From positions 39,556-103,555 of the forward strand of contig JAEUHH010000076.1 in NCBI GenBank assembly GCA_016795505.1: a DNA stretch of 64,000 nucleotides, given 5' to 3'. Of the stretch, positions 34,782 through 44,517 are shown piece after piece (position 1 is the stretch's first letter; each line of letters opens with the position of its first letter). Both the position numbers and the translations under genes were made by a program. Below the pieces are notes generated by a model. It was not told the origin of the DNA and ran no database searches. It was given only the letters and a program-made list of their open reading frames with translations. The stretch comes from Verrucomicrobiales bacterium. GTDB lineage: Bacteria > Verrucomicrobiota > Verrucomicrobiia > Verrucomicrobiales > DEV007.

Positions 34782-37106
34782 TCACACCGGCTCGTCTTGA
34801 CCGATGATCTGAACTTCGGTCTCCAATTCGATGCCGCGACGCTCGCGCGCCTCTGCCTTGATCCGGGCGATGAGGTCGAGCACCTCGACGGCGCTCGCAT
34901 TGCCGTCATTCACGATGAAATTGCCGTGAACGTCGCTCACCCGGGCGGCGCCGACTCCGCTGTTTTTGAGCCCCATTTCATCGATCAGGCGACCGGCTCC
35001 GATACCCTCGGGATTCTTGAAGATGCAGCCGGCACTGGCCGCTATCGGCTGGGATTCGCGGCGCTTGTTTTTGGAAGCTTCCACTTTCGCCGCAATATCA
35101 GCCGCCTCCGCCGGTTGCCCGGCGAACACAGCCGAGACCGCGACATTGTGGGCCAGTTCCGGCACATTCCGGTAACGGTGGACGATCTCAGCTTTAGACT
35201 TTTCGATCACGTGACCATCGGCATCGATCATGCGGACACTCACCACCTGATCGAAGGTCTCCGTCCCCATGGCCCCCGCGTTCATGCGCAGGCTGCCTCC
35301 GACATTGCCGGGAATCCCTTCCATCCACTCGAATCCGCCGAGCCCGGCATTCTGGGCAGCGGCAGCCAGCGCCTTGAATTTCACTCCCGCCCCCGCCCGG
35401 ATGGTATCTCCGTCGACTTCGATCCGGGAGAATTCGCCGTCCACCGGATTCACCACCACGCCGGCTATACCGCCGTCTCGCACGAGCAGGTTGGAACCCC
35501 GACCGACGACGCGCAACGGCAACCCTGCCTGTCCACAGTAGCGGACCAATCGGGCCAGGCCGGCCACAGTGGTCGGCTCTATCCAAAATTGGGCCGGGCC
35601 GCCAACCTTCATGGTCGTGTGCTTGCGCATCGGCTCGTAAAGTCGCAGCACGGCCTCCGGATCGTCGATTTCGGCGCGAAGCCGGTCCAACACGTCGAGA
35701 TCGCGCGCCAATCGACTGCCCACTTCGTGAATGTCGCCAGCCCCCAGGGTGATCACCCAGTCTCCCTCGCGGAGCCGGCTCCCGACCGCGAGATGCAGCG
35801 TGGTTTTGTCCGGATGAGAGAAAACGACCGTGCCTTTTCCACTCGCTTCAACCGCATCGACAATGGTCTGCCCCGAGACGCCCGGAATCGGTCGCTCGCT
35901 GGCCGGATACACGTCGCACACCCACAGCTCGTCCACGGCGTCGAAAGCGCCTCCGAACTCGTCCTTCAGCAATTGCGTCCGTGTGTAGCGGTGGGGCTGG
36001 AACAGGCAGATCAATCTGCCGCTATGCTGGGAACGGGCCGTATCGAGCGTCGCCGCGATCTCGGTCGGGTGGTGTCCGTAGTCATCGATGATGGTGACCG
36101 ACGGACTCTTCCGTTTGAACTCGAACCGCCGTTTCGCGCCCCTGAAACTGGAGAGCGCCTCGTCGATGCGGTCGAAGGACACGCCGATTTCGGTCGCCAG
36201 GGCGATGACGGCGAGGGAGTTGAGCACATTGTGCCGGCCTGGAATACCCAGTCTGACGCGCCCGAGGACGGCGCCCCGATGAACCACAGTGAACTCGGTG
36301 CCTCCTCCCTTTGCCTCCAGATCCAATGCGGCGTAATCGGCAGTGTTTGAGTCCCATCCGTAGCCAATCGACCCGGGACGGGCCGCGGCCACCCGACAGG
36401 CCCCGGGATCGGCCGCACAATAAATGATCCGGCCGCGGGTCTGGTCGCAGAACTGGCCAAAAACGGCATCGATCGCCTCCAAGCTGTCGTAAAAGTCGAG
36501 GTGCTCGGCCTCGACATTCAAGAGAATGGCATGCTCGGGCCGGAAATTCACCAGCGTGCCGTCGCTTTCATCGCCTTCGGCCACAAACCACTCTCCGTCG
36601 GTATCCCAGTGGGCATTTGATCCCAAAATCGGAATCTCCGCCCCGACATAGTGGGACGGCGATTTCCCACCGGCCCGCAAAACATGCGCGGCCAGAGCCG
36701 ATGTGGTGGTCTTCCCATGGGTCCCGGCCACCACGATACCCTTGCTGCCATTCATGATCGCCGCCAGCGCCTCCGCCCGGCGCAGCAAGGGGATGCCAGC
36801 CCGTTTCGCGGCGTCGTAGGCGGCATTGCCCTCTTTCACCGCGCTGGAGTAGATGATCACATCGGCCCCGCTCACCGACTCGGCCGTATGGGGGCTGGAA
36901 AACGCCAGACCGGCGGCACTGAGGCGCTCCGTCTCGACCGTGGTCACTTTGTCCGATCCGGAAACGCGATGCCCCAGCCCCAGCAGCAGCGATGCCAGGC
37001 CGCTCATCCCGGAACCCGCCACTCCGATCAGATGCACACGCACAGGCGTCTGCCGCCCGGCGGCAAATCGGCGGGCCCACTCGGTCACTGGACAATTTTC
37101 GGTCAT
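34782..37106 (-). CDS. murC-murB: bifunctional UDP-N-acetylmuramate--L-alanine ligase / UDP-N-acetylenolpyruvoylglucosamine reductase (MurC-MurB fusion)
   Basis: A 774-residue fusion. Residues about 20-455 are MurC: GVAGSGMSGLASLL (UDP-MurNAc-binding loop), the ATP site AGTHGKTTTSAL at 127-138, IIDDYGHHPTEIAAT and YTRTQLLKDEFG. Residues about 465-770 are MurB: HTTMKVGGPAQ, the FAD-binding RVVGRGSNLLVRDGG, GIPGNVGGSLRMNAGAMG, and the C-terminal SAGCIFKNPEG with a catalytic Ser/Glu pattern (SAG and LETEV). MurB makes UDP-MurNAc and MurC adds L-Ala, so the fusion joins consecutive steps. It is the last gene of the dcw cluster. An open frame extends upstream to 37199, but the ATG at 37106 opens the MurC domain; MurG lies 126 bp upstream. 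Confidence 0.93.
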   Translation of the reverse strand: MTENCPVTEWARRFAAGRQTPVRVHLIGVAGSGMSGLASLLLGLGHRVSGSDKVTTVETERLSAAGLAFSSPHTAESVSGADVIIYSSAVKEGNAAYDAAKRAGIPLLRRAEALAAIMNGSKGIVVAGTHGKTTTSALAAHVLRAGGKSPSHYVGAEIPILGSNAHWDTDGEWFVAEGDESDGTLVNFRPEHAILLNVEAEHLDFYDSLEAIDAVFGQFCDQTRGRIIYCAADPGACRVAAARPGSIGYGWDSNTADYAALDLEAKGGGTEFTVVHRGAVLGRVRLGIPGRHNVLNSLAVIALATEIGVSFDRIDEALSSFRGAKRRFEFKRKSPSVTIIDDYGHHPTEIAATLDTARSQHSGRLICLFQPHRYTRTQLLKDEFGGAFDAVDELWVCDVYPASERPIPGVSGQTIVDAVEASGKGTVVFSHPDKTTLHLAVGSRLREGDWVITLGAGDIHEVGSRLARDLDVLDRLRAEIDDPEAVLRLYEPMRKHTTMKVGGPAQFWIEPTTVAGLARLVRYCGQAGLPLRVVGRGSNLLVRDGGIAGVVVNPVDGEFSRIEVDGDTIRAGAGVKFKALAAAAQNAGLGGFEWMEGIPGNVGGSLRMNAGAMGTETFDQVVSVRMIDADGHVIEKSKAEIVHRYRNVPELAHNVAVSAVFAGQPAEAADIAAKVEASKNKRRESQPIAASAGCIFKNPEGIGAGRLIDEMGLKNSGVGAARVSDVHGNFIVNDGNASAVEVLDLIARIKAEARERRGIELETEVQIIGQDEPV

Positions 37107-37232
37107 TTCTGTGGATGGGAGATGGTCAAACGTGACAACTGGTTGCTTCCTCCGGTCTTTCGGCCCCTCCCCTGTTGTCCGGAAACGCCCTCTGGTCAAC
37201 GCCGAAAGCTCCGGTCTCAGGCTCTCTGGCCC

Positions 37233-38342
37233 TCAACTGAGAGATGCCTCGATCACGTCGCAGATCTTTCCGCCGGCATCCGGAACCGCGAGCCGGCTCA
37301 TCGCCCCGCGCATCGCGGCCAACGCCTTCTCATCGGCCATCAACCCAGTCAATCGCCCGGCAAACGATGCCTCGCTCAGATCTTCCTGCCGCCAGAGGAG
37401 CGCGGCCCCCGGCTCCGCGAAGATCTCCGCATTGCGAGTCTGATGGTCATGGGCGGCAAACGGATAGGGTATCAGCACCGAAGGCACCCCGTAGTGGGCC
37501 AGTTCCGTCAGCGTCGACGCTCCAGAGCGGCAGATCGCCAGGTCCGCACACGCCAGGGCGTGCTGCATGTCGGCACAGAACGGCAGAATCACCCGGGTGA
37601 GGTTTTCGGGAGCCTTTTCGTGAGCCACCCGGGCCATCTCATAGTCCTGGGGCCCTGAGATGTGCAGCACCTGCACCCGGTCGGCGGGCAGTTTCCCCAG
37701 CGCATCGCAGACCAACTCATTGAGCCGCCGCGCGCCCTGACTGCCTCCCATCACCAGCAGTGTCTGACGATCTGGGCGAAGCCCAAACCTCGCCAACGAC
37801 TCCCCGCGATCAGGCCTCTGCTCCACCGATGGCCGCAGCGGCGTACCGACAAATTGAGGTGTCCTGCCGGGAAAATGCTTTCCGCAGGCGGCGAATCCCA
37901 CCAGCACCTCGGTGGAAAAGCGTGCATTCAGCAAGTTGGCCCGGCCGGGAATTGCGTTCGATTCGTGAATGAATGTAGCCAGCCCACTCCACCGCCCCGC
38001 GATCAAAGGTGCCGTGGAGGTAAAGCCTCCCATTCCCAGCACCGCATGGGCACCAAACTCTTTCAGCAGTCGGCGATTGGCCCCGATCCCCCGTGCCAAG
38101 CCAGCCACAAAGCCGAGCATCCGTGGCGACCACAATCGTGGCATGGCAACAGACGGCTGGCGCTCGAATCGCAGGTGTCCGAAACCCTCCGCCGCCAGAC
38201 TATCGATCTGTTTCTCTGAGATGATCAGAATCACCTCGCCACCGCGTTGCCGCCAGGCTTCGGCCACTGCGATGCCCGGAAACAGGTGCCCCCCAGTCCC
38301 TCCGCAGGCGATCACCAATCGCCGTCCCGTCTGCTTTTCCAT
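37233..38342 (-). CDS. murG: undecaprenyldiphospho-muramoylpentapeptide beta-N-acetylglucosaminyltransferase
   Basis: A 369-residue peripheral membrane glycosyltransferase (GT28) that converts lipid I to lipid II at the inner face of the membrane. Markers are the N-terminal G loop ACGGTGGHLFPGIAVA (GGTGGH at 14-19), GMGGFTSTAPLIAG, HESNAIPGRANL, LVMGGSQGARRLNELV and the UDP-GlcNAc-binding region ADLAICRSGASTLTELAHYG. The start is the ATG at 38342, which gives the usual length; the frame is open further upstream. It follows ftsW by 41 bp and precedes murC-murB. Confidence 0.96.
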   Translation of the reverse strand: MEKQTGRRLVIACGGTGGHLFPGIAVAEAWRQRGGEVILIISEKQIDSLAAEGFGHLRFERQPSVAMPRLWSPRMLGFVAGLARGIGANRRLLKEFGAHAVLGMGGFTSTAPLIAGRWSGLATFIHESNAIPGRANLLNARFSTEVLVGFAACGKHFPGRTPQFVGTPLRPSVEQRPDRGESLARFGLRPDRQTLLVMGGSQGARRLNELVCDALGKLPADRVQVLHISGPQDYEMARVAHEKAPENLTRVILPFCADMQHALACADLAICRSGASTLTELAHYGVPSVLIPYPFAAHDHQTRNAEIFAEPGAALLWRQEDLSEASFAGRLTGLMADEKALAAMRGAMSRLAVPDAGGKICDVIEASLS

Positions 38343-38383
38343 GTGTCCGATTAATTGTGGGGTCGTCACTCCAGAGCATCCAC

Positions 38384-39529
38384 TCACACCCGCGGCGTGA
38401 TGCGCCGGGAGTTCACCCAGCACCGGTTCTCGGCTTCATCCGTGCGTCCCTGACGATAAATGTTCAGCAAAATTCCCACAGCCACCATCACTGCCAGCAG
38501 CGAGGAGCCGCCGTAGCTGACGAAAGGCAGAGGAATCCCCTTGTTCGGTAACACCGCAGTCGTCACGCCAATATTCAGCGCCGCTTGGAAGACGATGAAC
38601 GAGACCAGTCCCATTCCCAGCAAGCGCCCGAAGATATCGGGAGCCTGAAATGAGATCGACGCACCAGCGAGCGCAAACACCAGGAAGGCAAAGATCACCG
38701 CCAGCGTGAACATCAGCCCCAGCTCCTCCCCGATCATGGGGAAGATGAAGTCCGTGTGTGCAAAGGGCATGTAGAGCATCTTCAGCCGCCCCTCGCCCAG
38801 CCCACGTCCGGTCACACCTCCGGAGCCCAGCGCCATCAGGCCGATCCACTGCTGGAAGGCGAACCCCAGCTTATTGGCCTCCATGTCCAGATAGGCGAGG
38901 ATGCGTCCGGTCCGGTGGGCATCCAGTTTCACCATGACAGCCAGTCCGCACATTCCCAAAGACGTGAGCCCTCCGAGATAGTACCAGCGGACTCCCGCCA
39001 CGAACATCACTGTCAGGCAGGTGGCGGCCATCACCAGAGCTGTTCCCATGTCCTTCTCGAAGAAGACCAGCAGGATCATGACTCCGGCAATGGAGATGGG
39101 ATAGAGGAATCCCCGCGTCGGATGCGCCCCACTGTCCGAGTGCAGCGCAAACCACGCACCCAAAAAGGCGGCGAGGACGATCTTGGCCAGCTCAGAAGGT
39201 TGAAACTGAAAGCCGCCCAGCCGCACCCATCGCCACTCTCCGTTCACTTTGTGGCCGAGTCCGGGAATGTAGCACATGATCAGAAGCAGAATCACCGCCC
39301 CCACCAGCAGCCAGACCCACCGCTGATAGAGCCGATAATCGATGGATGCCGTCACCACACAGACGAATACGCCTGCGCAGATCCAGACTACCTGACGCTT
39401 CGCGTCCTTATAGACATCTTCGACCGGACTGGTCTCGCTGAAGGCACACGTGCTGATCAGCATCACGATTCCCAAGCCCAGGAGGAATCCCACCGAGAGG
39501 AGCAGCCAGGATACATTTCTTTTCGCCAT
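38384..39529 (-). CDS. ftsW: septal peptidoglycan polymerase FtsW (SEDS family)
   Basis: A 381-residue SEDS protein with about ten membrane helices that polymerises lipid II at the division septum together with FtsI. Recognisable parts are the loop GLGHKVNGEWRWVRLGGFQ, QPSELAKIVLAAFLGAW, the EKDMGTALVMAATCLTVMF segment, FAHTDFIFPMIGEELGL and the last helix region PLPFVSYGGSSLLAVM. Length is close to FtsW (about 380-414). The ATG at 39529 is preferred to one 15 codons upstream. A 181-bp gap separates it from the LysM gene. Confidence 0.94.
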   Translation of the reverse strand: MAKRNVSWLLLSVGFLLGLGIVMLISTCAFSETSPVEDVYKDAKRQVVWICAGVFVCVVTASIDYRLYQRWVWLLVGAVILLLIMCYIPGLGHKVNGEWRWVRLGGFQFQPSELAKIVLAAFLGAWFALHSDSGAHPTRGFLYPISIAGVMILLVFFEKDMGTALVMAATCLTVMFVAGVRWYYLGGLTSLGMCGLAVMVKLDAHRTGRILAYLDMEANKLGFAFQQWIGLMALGSGGVTGRGLGEGRLKMLYMPFAHTDFIFPMIGEELGLMFTLAVIFAFLVFALAGASISFQAPDIFGRLLGMGLVSFIVFQAALNIGVTTAVLPNKGIPLPFVSYGGSSLLAVMVAVGILLNIYRQGRTDEAENRCWVNSRRITPRV

Positions 39530-39710
39530 GTGATGCGTCGATTGAGGGTTTGTGCGGGTGTTTCGGGTGCGCACGGCTTCCTCGGTCCTTCAGGCCTCCT
39601 CACTCCAGTTCCCTGAGATCTCCCCGGCGGACCCGTCTGTTGCGGACACCGCGGGGAGATCAGTCGGAATCGTCAAGTCAGGCCCAAAGCCTCGGATAAT
39701 GCCGTCTCAA

Positions 39711-40601
39711 TCAATTTTCGGGCACTCTCAGGGTCTGCCCAGCGCGAAGGCTCTCGGCTTTCTCGATGCCATTGGCGGCCATGAGATCCTGATACTTCAC
39801 TCCGAAGCGGCGGGCGATGCTGAACAGCGTCTCGCCCTTCTGCACCTGATAGCTTCCGGGCTTAGCCCGTTTGGCAGCTTCGGCCACGGTCGGCTTTGCG
39901 ACTGGCTCAGCCGGAGCCGCGGGTTTCGGGGCAGGCAGGGCCGGCTTCTCCACCGCAGGAGCGGCCGGAGCCGGCTTGGCGGGCTCGATCGCCGCGACGG
40001 CGCTGGCCGGACGTTTCTCAGAGGGAACCAGAATGAACCGGCCCGGAGTCAGATTGGCATCAGAATCGAGGTGATTCACTTCCTTGATGGTCGCGGCGCT
40101 GACACCCATCTTCTCGGCAATGCCGGCAATGGTGTCACCCGCGGCGACACTGTATTCAGAGTAGCCCTCTGCGGAAGGATGCTTCACCGCCACACCGGTG
40201 CCCTCGCCCTTCGAAGCCGGGGCTGGAATCGCCGGAGCCGGAGCGGGCACCGCCGGGGCTGCCGGCGTCTCGGGCTCCGTGGTCGCCACCTTGGTACTCG
40301 ACGCGGCTGCCTGGGAGTCGTCCGGATTGCTCTTGGGCGGTTCAGTCGGGGCTGAAGTATCGGCCACCACCGCTGGCGTGGAGGCCTTTTCCACCATTTT
40401 GAAGGCAAGGATGCCGCCGACGGCCACGACGTGCAGGATCAGCACCACGGTGAACACACGCGTCAGACGCACGTCCGGAGTGTCGAGATACCAGTCCTGC
40501 TCTTCCGTCACGTGGGCCGGCAGCTTGGTCTGGGCGAAAAGTCGGCCGATGAAGCCGTCTCCGGTCTTCTGGCCGCTGATGGTGGATTTGCGTTTTTTCA
40601 T
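39711..40601 (-). CDS. membrane-anchored LysM protein in the dcw cluster
   Basis: A 296-residue protein with one membrane segment near residues 50-68 (VFTVVLILHVVAVGGILAF), so a short cytoplasmic N-terminus and a periplasmic body. A Pro/Ala-rich stalk is followed by two LysM motifs: YSVAAGDTIAGIAEKMGVSA (about residue 148-195) and YQVQKGETLFSIARRFGVKY (about 248-292), with a second Pro/Ala linker between. LysM binds GlcNAc in peptidoglycan, so it may help organise the wall at division. Its presence between murD and ftsW is not part of the standard cluster. The ATG at 40601 is chosen; a GTG at 40643 would add 14 residues. Confidence 0.8.
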   Translation of the reverse strand: MKKRKSTISGQKTGDGFIGRLFAQTKLPAHVTEEQDWYLDTPDVRLTRVFTVVLILHVVAVGGILAFKMVEKASTPAVVADTSAPTEPPKSNPDDSQAAASSTKVATTEPETPAAPAVPAPAPAIPAPASKGEGTGVAVKHPSAEGYSEYSVAAGDTIAGIAEKMGVSAATIKEVNHLDSDANLTPGRFILVPSEKRPASAVAAIEPAKPAPAAPAVEKPALPAPKPAAPAEPVAKPTVAEAAKRAKPGSYQVQKGETLFSIARRFGVKYQDLMAANGIEKAESLRAGQTLRVPEN

Positions 40602-40658
40602 CTTGGCTTGGGTTGGTGTTGTTTGACTTGAGGTTACGGACACAAAGAAATGGAGCTG

Positions 40659-41996
40659 TCACCCGACCAGAGCCGCTACGGCCCGGCGGAAATCGTCGCC
40701 ACGTTCGGCGTAGCCGGAATACCGGTCGAAACTGCTCGTGCCGGGCGAGAAAAGCACCGTCTGGCCCGGTTTGGCGGCCCGGGCAGCCATCTGCACCGCC
40801 TCGTCCATCGAGTCGGCGACCTCGCACGGGACCACCCCGCCCCAGATCGCCGCGATGTCTCCGCCGATCTCGCCCATGCAGACCACGTGAGTCACGGACC
40901 CGGGGAGGCTCTCCCGCACTTCGGAGTAGTCGAGGCCCTTGTTCTTGCCGCCCACGATCAGCACCACCGGTGCTTCCTGACCACGCAATGAACTGGCCAG
41001 GGCATGGATGTTGGTCGCCTTCGAGTCGTTGATGAATGTTTTCCCATCGAAATCTCCCGCCCACTCGCACCGGTGGCGGGGGGGCGTATAGCCCAACACA
41101 TCGGGAATCACGGAATCCAGCCTCACCCCGAGGCACTGAATCGCCGCCAGGGCCGCCATGGCGTTTTCGGCGTTGTGTTTGCCCTTCAGTTTGGCCTGCC
41201 GGAAATCGAGCAGGTGCCCGCCGCGGAACACAATGGCACCCTCGACAAACTCGAAGTCCGCCGGTGCCCCAAAGGCGCTGAAAGTCACCGCCCGGGCCTG
41301 CCCGGCCTCAGGTCGCTCGCCCGCATTCAATACCGCCCAGTCGTCGGCGGTCTGGTTTTCGAAGATGCGGAGCTTGGCCTGCCGATAATCCTCGACCCGA
41401 TCATACCGGTCCATGTGGTCCGGAGCGAAATTCATCCAGACGGCCACGCGTGGACGAAACGTGTCTATCGTCTCCAACTGGAAGGAACTGACCTCCAGCG
41501 TGATCACATCATATTCGGCACCACCCCGCATCACCTCCGAAAAGGCCACCCCGTAGTTGCCAGCCGCCACCGTCTTCAAACCGGCGGCCGTCAGGAGGGC
41601 AGCCGTCAATTCCGTGGTCGTCGTCTTTCCGTTCGTTCCCGTGATCGCCACCACGGGGCAGTGACAGAATCGCCACGCAAACTCGATTTCACCGATCATT
41701 TGAGCCCCGGTGGCGGCAAATGACTGCGCGATCGGCCAACGGGTATCGATGCCGGGGCTGACCACCGTGAGATCCAACCCCTCCGCCGCCCGCAGCGCGG
41801 CATCGCCCGTCACCGCCTCAATGCCCTCGGCCTCCAGCATCTCCACCACGGGCGCCAGTTTGTTGGGATTACCGGAATCATAGACCCCCACCCAAGCGGC
41901 ACCGTCGGCCACGGCCAGACGCGCCGCCTCGACGCCGCTGGTGCCGGCGCCGAGAATGGCGATGCGTTGTCCCTGGTGTCGTTTCGTCATTGGCAT
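40659..41996 (-). CDS. murD: UDP-N-acetylmuramoylalanine--D-glutamate ligase
   Basis: A 445-residue cytoplasmic Mur ligase adding D-Glu. It has the nucleotide-fold start RIAILGAGTSGVEAARL, the ATP loop ITGTNGKTTTTEL at 119-130, LEVSSFQLETI, FAPDHMDRY, NDSKATNIHAL and the C-terminal VLFSPGTSSFDRYSGYAERGDDF, the hallmark of MurD. The ATG at 41996 overlaps the mraY stop by one base (TGATG), indicating translational coupling. A second Met two codons on is also possible. Confidence 0.96.
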   Translation of the reverse strand: MPMTKRHQGQRIAILGAGTSGVEAARLAVADGAAWVGVYDSGNPNKLAPVVEMLEAEGIEAVTGDAALRAAEGLDLTVVSPGIDTRWPIAQSFAATGAQMIGEIEFAWRFCHCPVVAITGTNGKTTTTELTAALLTAAGLKTVAAGNYGVAFSEVMRGGAEYDVITLEVSSFQLETIDTFRPRVAVWMNFAPDHMDRYDRVEDYRQAKLRIFENQTADDWAVLNAGERPEAGQARAVTFSAFGAPADFEFVEGAIVFRGGHLLDFRQAKLKGKHNAENAMAALAAIQCLGVRLDSVIPDVLGYTPPRHRCEWAGDFDGKTFINDSKATNIHALASSLRGQEAPVVLIVGGKNKGLDYSEVRESLPGSVTHVVCMGEIGGDIAAIWGGVVPCEVADSMDEAVQMAARAAKPGQTVLFSPGTSSFDRYSGYAERGDDFRRAVAALVG

Positions 41997-43096
41997 CAGC
42001 GCAATTTCATGGTTGCCACCCCCACCAGCGCGCAGATGATCGAGGCGATCCAAAAGCGCGTGATGACCTTGCTTTCCTTCCATCCCATCAACTCAAAGTG
42101 GTGATGCAGCGGCGCCATCCGGAAGATGCGCTTGCCGGTCAATTTGAAACTCGCCACCTGCAAGATCACCGAAGTGGCCTCAGCCACGAAGACCCCGCCC
42201 ACGATGATCAGCAAAAGTTCCTGCTTGCAGCAGATGGCGATCATCCCCAGCATGCCGCCGATGGCCAGGGATCCCGTGTCGCCCATGAACACCCGGGCCG
42301 GATGGCAGTTGAACCAAAGAAATCCAAGCCCCGCACCCAGCAACGCCGCGCAGAAGATCGACACCTCACCAGCCTGCGGGTGAAAGGGCAGATACAGATA
42401 GTTGGCCGCCACTGAGTTTCCCGCCACATAGGAAAACACCATATAGGCAGCCGCGGTCGTCAGGGTGCATCCGGTCGCCAAGCCATCGAGGCCGTCGGTC
42501 AGATTCACCGCGTTCGAACAGCCCACCACCACGACCGGGAGGATGAGCACGGCCCAGAGGCCCATATCCTGAATGACCGGCTCTTTCAAGAAAGGCACAT
42601 GGAGTTGCCGGATATACTCAGACGTGTCCTCGCGGGTGTAGAGATACAACACCGCCGCCAGGGAGATCCCGAACTGGGCGAAGAGCTTGACCCGGCCGCT
42701 CACCCCCGCCGAGCTTTTCTTGGTCACCTTCAGATAGTCGTCGCAGAAGCCCAGCAATCCTGTGCCAAGCGTCACAAAAACCAGCGTGATGATGAAGGGA
42801 TTCGATGGCACCGCCCATAGCAGAGCCGCCGCGATCACCGATCCCACGATGAGAATGCCGCCCATCGTCGGCGTGCCGCCCTTGCCACCGTGCAACTCCG
42901 CGAGCTTGTGCACCTCAGCCGCTGTACGGATCGGCTGGCCGATCTTCAGCGCGGTGAGCCGCAGGATCACCCGCTCGCCGAAGATTACGCTGAGCAGGAA
43001 TGCCGTGAGACAGGCTCCCGCCGCCCGGAAAGTCCCGTAGCGGAAGACGTTCAGCACATCCAGCTCTCCTGCCCAAAGATGTAGGTAATACAACAT
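41996..43096 (-). CDS. mraY: phospho-N-acetylmuramoyl-pentapeptide-transferase
   Basis: A 366-residue membrane protein of about ten helices that links phospho-MurNAc-pentapeptide to undecaprenyl phosphate to make lipid I. Conserved parts are GKGGTPTMGGILI, the Asp-rich FCDDYLKVTKKSSAG, CSNAVNLTDGLDGLA and HPARVFMGDTGSLAIGG, followed by PLHHHFELMGWKESKV, which is specific for MraY. The start is 4 bp after the murF stop, so it is tightly linked to it. Confidence 0.97.
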   Translation of the reverse strand: MLYYLHLWAGELDVLNVFRYGTFRAAGACLTAFLLSVIFGERVILRLTALKIGQPIRTAAEVHKLAELHGGKGGTPTMGGILIVGSVIAAALLWAVPSNPFIITLVFVTLGTGLLGFCDDYLKVTKKSSAGVSGRVKLFAQFGISLAAVLYLYTREDTSEYIRQLHVPFLKEPVIQDMGLWAVLILPVVVVGCSNAVNLTDGLDGLATGCTLTTAAAYMVFSYVAGNSVAANYLYLPFHPQAGEVSIFCAALLGAGLGFLWFNCHPARVFMGDTGSLAIGGMLGMIAICCKQELLLIIVGGVFVAEATSVILQVASFKLTGKRIFRMAPLHHHFELMGWKESKVITRFWIASIICALVGVATMKLR

Positions 43097-43100
43097 GATT

Positions 43101-44480
43101 TCAATGACCCTGATCTTCTCCTCCCAGCGCAGCGATCACCTTCTCCATCGCCGATGACCGGCTTCCCTTCACCAGCACGAGATCGCCCGCAGCCAATGTC
43201 GTTCCCAGATAAGCCGCGGCCGCGACTTGGTCGGCAGCGGCATGCACTTCCATTTTCCCACCGGCGGCCTGGGCCGCGAGGGCGGCGGTCTCGCCGACGG
43301 TCACCAGCAGATCGATGCCAGAGTCCGCCACAAAGTCGCCCAGCGCCGCGTGCTCCATGGCTTCATGCTCACCCAGTTCGGCCATGCGACCCAGCACCGC
43401 CACCCGGCGACCGGGGGTTTCCAGCCCCTTCAGCGTGTTTACTGCGGCACGCATCGAGTCGGGATTCGCATTGTAGCTGTCGTCGAGAAAGTCGATTCCG
43501 GCGACCCTCCGCCGCTGCAGGCGGCCGGCCGTCAGTCGCGATTCGGAGAGGGCGGCTGCCACATCGCCCATCGCAATGCAGCGCTCCAGACCCACCGCCG
43601 CCGCGAGGAGAGCATTTCCAACCATGTGCCGTCCGGGAACGGGCAGATCCACCTCCGCACGCCCCTGATCGGCTTCGATCACAAATCGGATGCCCCGATC
43701 CGTCGTGCGGAGATCACAAGCCCGCACCTCGCCACGGTCGATCCCCACCATGATGACCCGCGCCCGGCAGCGGCGGGCAATCGACTCCGCATAATCGTCC
43801 GCGGCTGGCAGAACGACAAAACCGGACTCCGACACCGCCTCGGCGAGCATCCCCTTTTCGAGGGCGATCGCATCTCGCGTCTTCATGTGCTCAATGTGAG
43901 CAGTGCCCACGTGGGTGATCACGGCAGCATCCGGACGGGCGATCTCCGCCAGCATCTCGATCTCACCGGGATGGCTCATGCCCATCTCCCACACCCCACT
44001 GACATGGTCCGCTGCGGTCCTCAGGACAGTCAGGGGCAGTCCGATATGATTGTTCAGATTGCCCAGAGTCGCGTTGACATTACCCGATCGACTCAGCACC
44101 GCCGCGAGGAAGTCCTTCGTCGATGTCTTGCCGTTGCTTCCCGTCACCCCGACCACAAAGAGGTCCGGCAGCGAGCGTCGATACTGGAGAGCCAATTCCT
44201 GCAGGGCCGCCAGCGGCTGCCGCACATGGATGATGGCACCGGGAAAGCGCTCCGTGGCCAGATTCAACTGGCTCACCAGGATCGCCACCGCCCCTTGTGC
44301 CGACACTTGGTCGATGAAATCGTGACCGTCAAAGCGATCCCCCTTGAGCGCGACAAACAGATCGCCCGGACCGGCCGTGCGCGAGTCCGTCGAGACGCAC
44401 ACGATCCGGTCAGACGGCCGCCCCTGGATCAGGCGGCCATCGGCCCAGTCGGCGATCTGCTTCAACGTGGTGGGAATCAT
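43101..44480 (-). CDS. murF: UDP-N-acetylmuramoyl-tripeptide--D-alanyl-D-alanine ligase
   Basis: A 459-residue cytoplasmic ligase adding D-Ala-D-Ala. N-terminal region with STDSRTAGPGDLFVALKG, ATP loop VTGSNGKTSTKDFL at 112-125, HVGTAHIEHM, DSYNANPDSMRAA and RVAVLGRMAELGEHE, which are typical of MurF. The ATG at 44480 is used because it starts the domain; open frame runs upstream to 44582 over the end of murE. Spacing to murE is 37 bp. No clear ribosome binding site is seen. Confidence 0.95.
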   Translation of the reverse strand: MIPTTLKQIADWADGRLIQGRPSDRIVCVSTDSRTAGPGDLFVALKGDRFDGHDFIDQVSAQGAVAILVSQLNLATERFPGAIIHVRQPLAALQELALQYRRSLPDLFVVGVTGSNGKTSTKDFLAAVLSRSGNVNATLGNLNNHIGLPLTVLRTAADHVSGVWEMGMSHPGEIEMLAEIARPDAAVITHVGTAHIEHMKTRDAIALEKGMLAEAVSESGFVVLPAADDYAESIARRCRARVIMVGIDRGEVRACDLRTTDRGIRFVIEADQGRAEVDLPVPGRHMVGNALLAAAVGLERCIAMGDVAAALSESRLTAGRLQRRRVAGIDFLDDSYNANPDSMRAAVNTLKGLETPGRRVAVLGRMAELGEHEAMEHAALGDFVADSGIDLLVTVGETAALAAQAAGGKMEVHAAADQVAAAAYLGTTLAAGDLVLVKGSRSSAMEKVIAALGGEDQGH

Positions 44481-44517
44481 GATGAGAAAAAATTCGTTCT
44501 CTCGGTGGTTCGATCGT